A stretch of 64,000 nucleotides of DNA from Alcanivorax sp. DP30 (GTDB lineage: Bacteria; Pseudomonadota; Gammaproteobacteria; Pseudomonadales; Alcanivoracaceae): contig NZ_WTUY01000004.1 of the NCBI RefSeq assembly GCF_009882945.1, positions 84,832 through 148,831 on the forward strand, read 5' to 3'. The translations under genes were made by a program, and so were the position numbers. Positions 56,748-63,967 of this stretch are shown piece by piece. Position 1 is the first letter of the stretch. Every line of letters starts with the position of its first letter. Under the pieces are notes generated by a model. The model did not search any database. It was not told the origin of the DNA and was given only the letters and a program-made list of their open reading frames with translations.

Positions 56748-58016
56748 ATGGAGTGGATGCTAGAGCATACCTACCTGATGCTGTTGCTGGCCGGCGCGTT
56801 CGGCTTCCTGATGGCCTGGGGGGTGGGTGCCAATGACGTCGCCAACGCCATGGGCACCTCGGTGGGCGCCAAGGCGCTCACCGTCAAGCAGGCGGTGATC
56901 ATCGCCATTATCTTCGAATTTGCGGGGGCCTATCTGGCCGGGGGCGAAGTCACCGCCACCATCCGCAAGGGCATCATCGATGCCGAAACCTTCTCCCATG
57001 CCCCCCAGTACCTGATTTACGGCATGATGTCCGCGCTACTTGCCGCCGGCATCTGGCTGATGGTCGCCTCCTGGTTCGGCTGGCCGGTCTCCACCACCCA
57101 CTCCATCGTCGGTGCCATCGTCGGCTTTGCCGCCGTAGGCCTGGGCATGGATGCGGTGCACTGGGACAAGGTGGGCTCCATCGTCGCCAGCTGGGTAACA
57201 TCGCCACTGCTGGCCGGGGTCATCTCCTTTGCCTTGATACGCAGCGTGCAGAAGCTGGTGCTCAACCACGATGACCCTTTCGAACGGGCCAAGAAAGTGG
57301 TGCCCTACTACATGTTCCTGGTCGGCTTCGTGATCTCCATGGTCACCATGGTGAAGGGCCTCAAACACGTAGGCCTGCACCTGACCTTCCTGCAAAGTTT
57401 TCTCTGGGCGCTGGGTGGCGGCGCCATCGTCATGGCCGCAGGCTCCATGTTCCTCAAGCGCATCAAGCCTGACCCGGAGGCCGACAAGGACTTCCGCTTC
57501 AGCTCCGTGGAACGGGTGTTCGCCGTACTGATGATCTTCACCGCCTGCGCCATGGCGTTTGCCCACGGCTCCAACGACGTGGCCAACGCCGTCGGCCCGC
57601 TGGCCGCCATCAACAGCGTACTGGCCTCCGGCGGCCAGGTGGGCGCCAAAGCCCCCATGCCCAGCTGGATCCTGCTGGTAGGTGCCATGGGTATCGTCTT
57701 TGGTCTCGCCATTTTCGGCGCCCGGGTCATGGCGACAGTCGGCAAGAAAATCACCGAGCTGACTCCCTCCCGCGGCTTCGCGGCCGAACTGGGCGCCGCC
57801 ACCACCGTGGTCTTGGCCTCCGGCACCGGCCTGCCCATCTCCACCACGCATACCCTGGTGGGCGCCATCCTCGGCGTGGGCATGGCCCGCGGCATCGGCT
57901 CCCTGAACCTGCGTGTGATCAGCACCATCTTCACCTCCTGGGTGGTCACCCTCCCGGCAGGCGCCCTGCTCTCCATCCTGTTCTTCTACTTCTTCAAGGG
58001 ACTGTTTGGGGCGTAA
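56748..58016 (+). CDS. Inorganic phosphate transporter, PiT family
   Basis: A 422-residue transporter with about 10-12 helices. The duplicated PiT signature appears as GVGANDVANAMGTSVGAKAL near the N terminus and HGSNDVANAVGPLAA in the second half, with VSTTHSIVGAIVGF and ISTTHTLVGAILGVG. It moves phosphate with cations at low affinity. It forms an operon with the DUF47 gene and ends at a strong terminator. Confidence 0.94.
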   Translation: MEWMLEHTYLMLLLAGAFGFLMAWGVGANDVANAMGTSVGAKALTVKQAVIIAIIFEFAGAYLAGGEVTATIRKGIIDAETFSHAPQYLIYGMMSALLAAGIWLMVASWFGWPVSTTHSIVGAIVGFAAVGLGMDAVHWDKVGSIVASWVTSPLLAGVISFALIRSVQKLVLNHDDPFERAKKVVPYYMFLVGFVISMVTMVKGLKHVGLHLTFLQSFLWALGGGAIVMAAGSMFLKRIKPDPEADKDFRFSSVERVFAVLMIFTACAMAFAHGSNDVANAVGPLAAINSVLASGGQVGAKAPMPSWILLVGAMGIVFGLAIFGARVMATVGKKITELTPSRGFAAELGAATTVVLASGTGLPISTTHTLVGAILGVGMARGIGSLNLRVISTIFTSWVVTLPAGALLSILFFYFFKGLFGA

Positions 58017-58046
58017 TCGAATGCCTGACGCCTGATGCAAGACGCT

Positions 58047-58072
58047 AACGCCGCCCTCCGGGCGGCGTTTTT
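58047..58072 (+). terminator. Rho-independent terminator of the pit operon
   Basis: AACGCCGCCC-tcc-GGGCGGCGTT is followed by a T tract, 30 bases after the pit stop. Confidence 0.9.
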
Positions 58073-58098
58073 GTTTGACGTAACTTCCGTCATCGCCA

Positions 58099-58260
58099 TT
58101 GTGGGAGCTTGCCTGCAAGCGATTCACCCTACTGAGAATGCATAAAGTTTCGAGTCTCGAGTAACGAGTTTCGAAAGCCCCACTCTGCCTTTCAGGTTTT
58201 CGCAACTCGAAACTCGCATCTCACAACTGACCTTTTTCGCCTGCAGGCAGGCTCCCACAA
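58099..58260. repeat. Nested inverted-repeat element with REP-like outer arms
   Basis: The outer arms TTGTGGGAGCTTGCCTGCAA... (58099-58121) and 58238-58260 pair at 21 of 23 positions. An inner pair of CGAGTTTCGA/ACTCGAAACTC units lies at about 58148-58222. The outer motif is shared with 22451-22512 and the inner one with 15420-15448. It fills most of the 346-base gap between pit and argA. Confidence 0.75.
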
Positions 58261-58303
58261 CGACGCAGTAGCCGACCGCTAGCGCCCGCACGCCCCCACT
58301 GGC

Positions 58304-58309
58304 TATACT
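58304..58309 (+). promoter_or_regulatory. Possible -10 element of argA
   Basis: TATACT lies 53 bases before the GTG start; no clear -35 is visible. Confidence 0.3.
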
Positions 58310-58362
58310 GGCCAATCAATCACTTACTGCCCCTTCAAGGGTAAAGCAGCAGGGAAAACACC

Positions 58363-59682
58363 GTGTCCAGCACCACACCCGACAATCAGGTCCATTGGTT
58401 CCGCCACTCCTCGCCGTACATCAACGCGCACCGTGGTCGTACCTTCGTGGTCATGCTGGCCGGAGAGCTGCTGGATGAACCGCGTCTGCCCACCCTGATC
58501 CACGACCTGGCCCTGCTCAACAGCCTCGGCATCAAGCTGGTCCTGGTCCATGGTGCTCGTCCGCAAATCAGCGCGCGACTCAAGGACGCAGGCATCGAAT
58601 CCAACTTCGAACAGCACATGCGCATCACCGATGCCGCTGCGCTGGATGGTGTCATGGCCGCCGTGGGAGCCCTGCGCCTGAAACTGGAAGGCCTGTTTTC
58701 CATGGGGCTGGCCAACTCCCCCATGCACAACGCCAGCATCCGGCTGATCAGCGGCAACTTTGTGGTCGCCAAACCGGTAGGAGTGCGTAACGGCTTTGAT
58801 TACCAGCATACGGGCGAAGTAAGGCGCATTGATGTGGACGCCATTCGCCAGCAACACAATGCCGGCAACGTGGTATTGCTCTCCCCGCTGGGCTGCTCGC
58901 CCACCGGGGAACTGTTCAACGTCAATGCCGAAGAGGTCGCCTCCACCGCCGCCATCGCCCTGGGTGCCGACAAGCTGATCCTCATGGGTAACGACCTGCG
59001 GCTTGCCGATGGCAGCGACAACCTGCTGCGGGAACTGTCGCCCCAGGAAGCGGGCAAATTGCTCGCCGAAGACCTGTTCAAGGACAGCAATATCGACCGC
59101 CAACTCACCGCCGCCTGCCATGCTGCCAGTAATGGCGTGGGCCGGGCCCACTTGCTCGATGCCAATGTGGACGGCGCCCTGATCAAGGAACTGTTCACCC
59201 GCGACGGCTGCGGCACCCTGGTGACCCGGGAAACCTACGAAACCGTGCGCGGCGCGCGCATTGAAGACGTGGGGGGCATTCTCGAACTCATCGAACCGCT
59301 GGAGGCGGACGGCACCCTGGTGCGTCGTTCACGGGAACTGCTGGAAAACGAAATCCAGCGCTTCGCCATCACCGAACGGGACGGCATGGTCATCGCCTGC
59401 GCCGCCCTCTATCCGTTCCCGAACGACAAGACCGGCGAACTGGCCTGTGTGGCTGTGCACCCCAGCTACCGCAAAGGGGAGCGCGGCGCCCAGCTACTCG
59501 CCTACCTGGAACGGCGAGCCCGCGAACAGGGCCTGCAAAGCCTGTTCGTGCTCACCACCCTCACCGCCCACTGGTTTCAGCAGCAAGGGTTTGAAGCGGC
59601 AGGCGTGGACGCGCTGCCAGGGGCCCGACAGTCGCTGTATAACTGGCAGCGGAATTCGAAGGTGTTTGTGAAGCCGTTGTAG
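58363..59682 (+). CDS. argA: N-acetylglutamate synthase ArgA
   Basis: A 439-residue enzyme for the first step of arginine synthesis. It has an N-terminal amino-acid-kinase-like domain (KLVLVHGARPQISARL; LLSPLGCSPTGELFNV) that binds arginine for feedback, and a C-terminal GNAT domain (ACVAVHPSYRKGERGAQLLAYL). It starts with GTG, preceded by AGGGA. No other arg gene is adjacent. Confidence 0.95.
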   Translation: MSSTTPDNQVHWFRHSSPYINAHRGRTFVVMLAGELLDEPRLPTLIHDLALLNSLGIKLVLVHGARPQISARLKDAGIESNFEQHMRITDAAALDGVMAAVGALRLKLEGLFSMGLANSPMHNASIRLISGNFVVAKPVGVRNGFDYQHTGEVRRIDVDAIRQQHNAGNVVLLSPLGCSPTGELFNVNAEEVASTAAIALGADKLILMGNDLRLADGSDNLLRELSPQEAGKLLAEDLFKDSNIDRQLTAACHAASNGVGRAHLLDANVDGALIKELFTRDGCGTLVTRETYETVRGARIEDVGGILELIEPLEADGTLVRRSRELLENEIQRFAITERDGMVIACAALYPFPNDKTGELACVAVHPSYRKGERGAQLLAYLERRAREQGLQSLFVLTTLTAHWFQQQGFEAAGVDALPGARQSLYNWQRNSKVFVKPL

Positions 59683-60055
59683 GCGGATAGTCTCTCGCTA
59701 CTATCTCTTTTGTAGGAGCGCCAGTTATTCGCTGCGCTCACCCCTTCGGGGCCGCCTTGCAGGCGTTCCTTCGCTTCGCTCGGTGAGACGCGAATCCGAG
59801 GTGGTGATGGCGTCTTACTTGGATGACTTGCTGCCAACCGGTGATGCCATCACATCAATAACCGTGCACGTCCTCGCCGGACAGGCCCAAAGGGGTGCTG
59901 CGCGACACCCCTCTGGACTCCCCCGCGCCCCGACTCCGTTCCTCGACTCACTCTAACAGGGAACGGCCGGCCAGGAAGGGTTGAGGTTATTCAACGCCTC
60001 AAACACCGGCATGGTGAAGTTGGCGGCATTTTCTGGAACAAAAAAGGTGACAGCT
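59683..60055. other. Boundary stretch between argA and the cassette array
   Basis: This holds 373 bases with no intact gene. The left part has a TGTAGGAGCGCC REP-like start, short GC-rich inverted repeats (GGTGATGGC and GCCATCAC around 59799-59850) and the hairpin GGGGTGctgcgcgaCACCCC near 59893. The right part contains a coding-like remnant on the minus strand. GC content falls sharply beyond about 60050, marking the edge of the accessory DNA. Confidence 0.5.
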
Positions 60056-60067
60056 TTACCATGTCCG
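59953..60067 (-). pseudogene. Possible 3' gene remnant at the array boundary
   Basis: On the minus strand a short open frame ends ...FTMPVFEALNNLNPSWPAVPC, then TAG near 59955. Its codon use looks like a real protein end rather than random sequence. Its upstream part stops in frame and overlaps the end of the TPR gene in another frame. It may be the tail of a chromosomal gene cut off by the cassette array; no family is recognised. Confidence 0.3.
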
Positions 60068-60685
60068 AGTGCTTTGACTTGTTAAATTTTTTATTGCCAT
60101 AAGCTTTTCCAAAGATTTTTGGCTCAAGCTTGATTTTGGCACCAACTTTACCACCTCATTGTAATCATCGGCAGCTCTATGATATTTATTAATCTCCTCA
60201 TAAGCACCTGCTCTACCATAGTATGCAAGCGCAAATTCATTATTTATCCGAATTGCCGAGCTGTATTGATATATTGCTTCAGTATAACTTCCATTCCTTT
60301 TAGCTATTGCTCCTAATCCGGCATATGAATAAATCAAGTTGCGATTTAACGATATTGCCTTCTCATAGCAGCTTTTAGCTAAAGCAACATCATTAAGGTA
60401 AAAGTAAGCTGTACCTAGACCATGATAAGCAGCATACTCATTAGGGCTTTTATCGATTATATCGCGATAGATTTTTATAGCTTCCGAATAATTTTCATCC
60501 TGAATTAATTTAGTCGCTTTCCGCAAAGCATCGTTATTTTTCTCTAAATATGGCCTTCCTTCATCCCGAGATTGGAAGCCTCCTTCAACATCCTGTGTTT
60601 CGATGTGTTTGTAATCACGATTATCGCAAGCCTGAAGCACCAACAAACATGAAAAGATAAAAGCTGAGATGTAATTCTTCATCAT
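60056..60685 (-). CDS. TPR-repeat lipoprotein (distal cassette gene)
   Basis: A 209-residue lipoprotein. The signal peptide with lipobox (FSCLLVLQAC) is followed by three to four TPR units from about residue 50 (YAAYHGLGTAYFYLNDVALA; YSYAGLGAIAKRNGSYTEAI; ALAYYGRAGAYEEINKYHRA). The base composition is AT-rich, unlike the core genes. The start at the ATG pair 60682-60685 is preferred; the longer frame to 60721 runs into the attC site. It is the last cassette-type gene before the chromosome, and no canonical attC follows it. Confidence 0.75.
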   Translation of the reverse strand: MMKNYISAFIFSCLLVLQACDNRDYKHIETQDVEGGFQSRDEGRPYLEKNNDALRKATKLIQDENYSEAIKIYRDIIDKSPNEYAAYHGLGTAYFYLNDVALAKSCYEKAISLNRNLIYSYAGLGAIAKRNGSYTEAIYQYSSAIRINNEFALAYYGRAGAYEEINKYHRAADDYNEVVKLVPKSSLSQKSLEKLMAIKNLTSQSTRTW

Positions 60686-60688
60686 AAA

Positions 60689-60756
60689 TTTAACGCCAAG
60701 CTCACCCGCCGAGTGCCGCATTGCGGCGCGAGGTCGGGTGGAACGCCGTGTTATGC
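60689..60756 (-). other. attC site of the two-gene cassette
   Basis: On the minus (cassette) strand it begins GCATAAC and ends GTTAAAT, an exact GTTRRRY core, over 68 bases. The inner arms (ACCCGACC-type and GGCGGGTGAGC) are imperfectly complementary. It lies seven bases after the SEC-C gene stop. Confidence 0.75.
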
Positions 60757-60762
60757 GCAGCC

Positions 60763-61632
60763 CTATAGCAGTAGCTCATTTTCCGGCAGCTCCTTATTTG
60801 GCGGCACATAAAAATGAATTTGTAGGTGCGGGATAGTAATAACCGCCTTACCAGAACAGCAATCCCCAAACTGCTTTCCGGACATGCACGGGCAAGGTCT
60901 ATCTGCAGACACATGCGCCAACTCCGAAGCCGTCAAGTTTCTTGTCGTTGCCTCGGGCGTCCATCCGTGAAATGGGGAAGCGACTCGTTCTACGACGAAT
61001 CTCACGTTGCCATAGTCATAGTGATCTCGCCGATCCCCGGTTTCTTCATCAGCAAGGAATGCCACCGAATACTTCTGGACGGGGGTTTCTACTGCAGATA
61101 TTGACAAGAACTCCAGCTCTTCAACCTTGTGGTAACACATTTCTCCATTATAAATCTCGAACTTCATATGACCACAATTGGAACGAGGCGAAACGGTAGC
61201 ACCACAAATGCTGCACGCAATCTTCTTTTTCAATATCTCAGGACTAAAGAACATCTTGTATGGATATAGGCGTTGCCAGCGCTCAACCATGGACTCGATA
61301 TAGGCGATGCGGTGCAAATCACTATCGTTCTGAGCATAGTGGCGCCTGAGAGCTGCAATTTCTATTTCACATCTCTCTAATTGGCACCACGCCTGATAGA
61401 ATTCGTGTTTCTTTAGCAGGTCAAACGCCTCTATGAATCCGCGCTGAATAGTTAGAATTGTTTCTGCTTGCCAGAACAGGCTTGCTTCGACTTGATCTTC
61501 GCGCTCCACGGCCTTCGCTTTAGCCTCACGGATTTGTTCTTCGGCAAACTCAGCATGAACGAACGACGATTTCCTCTCCGGCGCTCGTAATCGGCGAAGA
61601 GCATCGACAGCTCTAGACAACGCTTCGGTCAT
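60763..61632 (-). CDS. SEC-C motif zinc protein (cassette gene)
   Basis: A 289-residue cytoplasmic protein of unknown function. The N-terminal half (about 1-130) is helical and rich in Lys, Glu and Arg. A second part has a probable zinc site (CSIC at 140-143, CGH at 153-155, Cys at 166) of the form C-x2-C...CGH-x4-Y-x-G-x2-C. A SEC-C motif CPCMSGKQFGDCC lies at 247-259. Its ATG overlaps the stop of the upstream membrane gene (ATGA), so the two form a single two-gene cassette. SEC-C modules bind nucleic acids or proteins in several contexts. A defence role is conjecture. Confidence 0.8.
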   Translation of the reverse strand: MTEALSRAVDALRRLRAPERKSSFVHAEFAEEQIREAKAKAVEREDQVEASLFWQAETILTIQRGFIEAFDLLKKHEFYQAWCQLERCEIEIAALRRHYAQNDSDLHRIAYIESMVERWQRLYPYKMFFSPEILKKKIACSICGATVSPRSNCGHMKFEIYNGEMCYHKVEELEFLSISAVETPVQKYSVAFLADEETGDRRDHYDYGNVRFVVERVASPFHGWTPEATTRNLTASELAHVSADRPCPCMSGKQFGDCCSGKAVITIPHLQIHFYVPPNKELPENELLL

Positions 61633-62165
61633 TTCGATTCCCTAGCGTCTGACTCTCCGTCAGTGGCTTTGCAGTTTCGAGCCAACTCACCCACCTTGTC
61701 TGCCAACAACCCAAAGTCTTCCGCCTTGCCAGTGAATTCAAACTTAAACGCCTTACACTCATGATCTTCGACGACGAGTGCGACCTCGACATTGTCTGTT
61801 GGTTTTGCTTTTAGGTTGTCATAGAGGTAGTTGGTCAGCAGACCAACGATTAATGGCGCGGCCACGTAGGTAGTTATAATCGTACTAAATCGGTGGGTAG
61901 CCGAATGAAGAGCAATCTCCATGTACTCTTCATCGCTTGCGCACACCTCTACAGAGGTGGAATCCTCCAGATTCGTTCGCAAGTACTTGAATAGTGCAGC
62001 CGTGTCTTGATGAAAAACAAACGGCACACCCTGACGGAAGTCCTTCTCAGGAACGATCAGTACGTCCGCCGATTCAATCTGAGCAAAATGATCTTTTGCA
62101 AGCCCTTGGTGCAGCCAATAACCCTTACCTTCTTCGGTCGGAGTAACAGTAATAATCTGACTCAT
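61629..62165 (-). CDS. Unknown single-helix membrane protein (cassette gene)
   Basis: A 178-residue protein. A mixed N-terminal domain (residues 1-95; ADVLIVPEKDFRQGVPFVF) precedes one predicted helix around 97-119 (FSTIITTYVAAPLIVGLL) and a C-terminal domain ending in a charged tail. No family is recognised. The second ATG (62165) has GGAAG at good spacing; the first at 62171 is also possible. It is translationally coupled to the SEC-C gene. Confidence 0.7.
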   Translation of the reverse strand: MSQIITVTPTEEGKGYWLHQGLAKDHFAQIESADVLIVPEKDFRQGVPFVFHQDTAALFKYLRTNLEDSTSVEVCASDEEYMEIALHSATHRFSTIITTYVAAPLIVGLLTNYLYDNLKAKPTDNVEVALVVEDHECKAFKFEFTGKAEDFGLLADKVGELARNCKATDGESDARESK

Positions 62166-62190
62166 TGGCATCTTCCGTATCTATTTTTGC

Positions 62191-62251
62191 GCATAACGCC
62201 CGCGTAATAGGCGCGAGCTTGCGAGCGTCCTAATTGACGCACTTGTTAGCA
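62191..62251 (-). other. attC site of the HEPN-like cassette
   Basis: On the cassette strand it runs TGCTAAC...GTTATGC, 61 bases. Its centre (AGGCGCGAGCTTGCGAGCGT on the plus strand) is identical to that of the attC at 63907-63967, so the two are clearly homologous. It begins three bases after the stop of the gene at 62254. Confidence 0.85.
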
Positions 62252-62253
62252 GA

Positions 62254-62835
62254 TCACAGCGCATAGTTGATGCCAAACTCAATATCAACAAACGTAGTGC
62301 CATTAAAATAAGCGTCATCGGCGCGAATTAATTTTTGTATTGGCAACAAACCCGCGTTCTCGGCCAACTCTTTATGATAATAAAGATTGGTGATATATAG
62401 CGCTGCAAAACTGTTTAGTGTGTTTTTTAAACTCGCCTGTGCGAAATGAGTGTCACGATGATGTTTCACCTTATTGCAAGCAGTCCACCAGGCTGGCGAC
62501 TTATCTTTCCCCCAGTCTTCGAACGGCTTAAGCTTTAGGCCCCACCTAGGTATATGGACCTTAAAATCAAAAATCTGAGGTAATTTATCGCGAAGAACTG
62601 TTTCGTATTTACCAACACTCGATGCCTTTGAATCCACATCGATTTTTGTGCAGATGCTTTTTAGTAGAACATCAACTTCAGATGCCGCTGCAACCAGCAA
62701 CCGAGCCAATTCGTGAGAATAGGTTTCTTGATTGGCCTTACAAGGCTCAATGTATCTCGTCATTGCCTCCACATCACTTTCTATGGTTAAAAAATAATTC
62801 CAGTGATTGAGAGATTTTCCTTGTCGTATTCCCAC
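62254..62835 (-). CDS. HEPN-like protein of unknown function (cassette gene)
   Basis: A 193-residue mostly helical protein. The segment AWWTACNKVKHHRDTHF followed by a long helix (SLKNTLNSFAALYITNLYY) resembles the C-terminal part of HEPN-type helical domains, in which Arg/His residues can form an RNase site. The match is by eye and tentative. It starts with GTG (62835) after AGGGAA; an ATG 24 codons in is the alternative. It forms a single-gene cassette between two attC sites. Confidence 0.65.
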   Translation of the reverse strand: MGIRQGKSLNHWNYFLTIESDVEAMTRYIEPCKANQETYSHELARLLVAAASEVDVLLKSICTKIDVDSKASSVGKYETVLRDKLPQIFDFKVHIPRWGLKLKPFEDWGKDKSPAWWTACNKVKHHRDTHFAQASLKNTLNSFAALYITNLYYHKELAENAGLLPIQKLIRADDAYFNGTTFVDIEFGINYAL

Positions 62836-62845
62836 TCTTATTCCC

Positions 62846-62893
62846 TGCTAACGCCGCGCTCTGCCGCTTGTCGGCAGCAGCGCCTTGTTAACT
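62846..62893 (-). other. attC site of the small membrane-protein cassette
   Basis: On the cassette strand it runs AGTTAAC...GTTAGCA, a short 48-base site with inner GCTGCCG/CGGCAG arms. The stop codon of the gene at 62888 lies inside its first core. Confidence 0.8.
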
Positions 62894-63250
62894 TTTTGCT
62901 TTTCGTCTCAAGGTCATTTTTCCATTTTCAAAGGAGATTTCCTCATAGTCTTTGAAAACAGCTATAACTAAAGAAACACCTAACGCTGTAGCGGCGATAA
63001 TTGCTGCGATTTCTGCACCTGTTAATGCAGCAGCAGGCGCCGCTGCCAGATACGAAAGACCGCCAGTCACAGGGGCTGTAAAGGTAGCCACACCCAAAGT
63101 TGCAGCCAAGACCGCTAATGCAACCTTTCCCAGCAGAGCCACTTTCTTAGCTTTCTTCAGCTTCCCTGCCAGATCTCCTACAACAACAATTTCTTTCACT
63201 TTTGCCTCTTGTGCGGCCTTTAATTCTTCTCTTGTCGATACGGTTTCCAT
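62888..63250 (-). CDS. Small Ala/Gly-rich two-helix membrane protein (cassette gene)
   Basis: A 120-residue protein with a charged N terminus (TREELKAAQEAKVKEI). Two hydrophobic segments rich in Ala and Gly follow (ALAVLAATLGVATF, then ALTGAEIAAIIAATALGVSL), then a basic tail (FENGKMTLRRKAK). AGGAGGGG precedes the ATG at 63250; the longer frame reads through an attC. It could be a pore former, a holin-like effector or a structural membrane protein; the family was not recognised. Confidence 0.7.
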   Translation of the reverse strand: METVSTREELKAAQEAKVKEIVVVGDLAGKLKKAKKVALLGKVALAVLAATLGVATFTAPVTGGLSYLAAAPAAALTGAEIAAIIAATALGVSLVIAVFKDYEEISFENGKMTLRRKAKS

Positions 63251-63264
63251 AACCCCTCCTATAA

Positions 63265-63379
63265 AGTTAACGCCTTGCTTACCGGCCCAACGGAGCAGAG
63301 CAAGCTTGTGGTAAAGTTTGCGCAGCAAACCACAAGCTTGCGGCGCGTAGTTGGGTCCGAGTACAGCAAATTGTTATGT
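63265..63379 (-). other. attC site of the DUF2199 cassette (long form)
   Basis: On the cassette strand it runs ACATAAC...GTTAACT over 115 bases, a length like the long attC sites of Vibrio-type integrons. The interior contains an extended imperfect palindrome (CGCAAGCTTGTGGTTTGC and GCAAACTTTACCACAAGC). It begins just after the DUF2199 stop. Confidence 0.85.
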
Positions 63380-63381
63380 GC

Positions 63382-63894
63382 TTACTGCGAGCCATGCATC
63401 ATAGCCTCGTATATTTCGACAAGCCTTTCTTTAGTGATACCTTCGCGCTGGTCGACGGAAATAGGATGATCAGTTGGCTCTAATTCGATATACGGTCGAA
63501 TCCCATTGTCTCGCAAATGCACTTTAGTTTTTAAATTTACACAGGACACATCGTAAACCTTGAAGTCACCGCAGTGCCAGCCAAAGAATGGGCCAATATG
63601 TGAGCGTTTTTCTTGACTGAAATATTCAATGAATTTAAGAAAACTTTCCTCGCTCAGTGATACCCATGTACCCCAAACAAAAGGATCATCATATCCTTGG
63701 ACTGGAATTTCTATACAGCCACGAATATAAAAATCCTTGCCATCTATAACGCAGTCATCCGACCCGAGATCAACTCTTTCATCGCGTTCCTCTTCGGGAA
63801 TTTGCAATACAGTTATCGGATAATTCGCCCCAAATGTCGGAATGCCCTTATGAGTTTCTCCACAACAAGAGCATTTAAATTCAAATTCGCTCAT
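63382..63894 (-). CDS. DUF2199 protein (cassette gene)
   Basis: A 170-residue protein matching DUF2199 along its length: FKCSCCGETHKGIP at the N terminus, SDDCVIDGKDFYIRGCIEIP and WGTWVSLSEESFLKFI in the middle. The N-terminal CxCC probably binds a metal. The function of the family is unknown. The start at 63894 (MSEFEF) has GGAG upstream. It forms a single-gene cassette. Confidence 0.85.
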   Translation of the reverse strand: MSEFEFKCSCCGETHKGIPTFGANYPITVLQIPEEERDERVDLGSDDCVIDGKDFYIRGCIEIPVQGYDDPFVWGTWVSLSEESFLKFIEYFSQEKRSHIGPFFGWHCGDFKVYDVSCVNLKTKVHLRDNGIRPYIELEPTDHPISVDQREGITKERLVEIYEAMMHGSQ

Positions 63895-63906
63895 AGTTCT
63901 CCGCAC

Positions 63907-63967
63907 ACATAACGCCGCCAGCAGAGGCGCGAGCTTGCGAGCGTCCTGCTGACTGGCTTTGTTAAAT
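63907..63967 (-). other. attC site of a cassette whose gene lies beyond the window
   Basis: On the cassette strand it runs ATTTAAC...GTTATGT, 61 bases. Its central part is the same as that of the attC at 62191-62251. The 33 bases to its right should be the 3' end of the next cassette. Confidence 0.85.

Noticed and set aside
57036..58205. A 389-codon minus-strand open frame opposite the pit gene
   Set aside because: Its composition (His, Gly, Asp and Gln runs) is typical of antisense reading. The PiT protein on the plus strand has full family signatures.
59948..60055. A possible attC after the TPR gene (CTCTAAC and ATTCAAC motifs)
   Set aside because: No matching GTTRRRY partner at the right distance and no folded inner arms could be found. 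The sequence reads better as a coding remnant.
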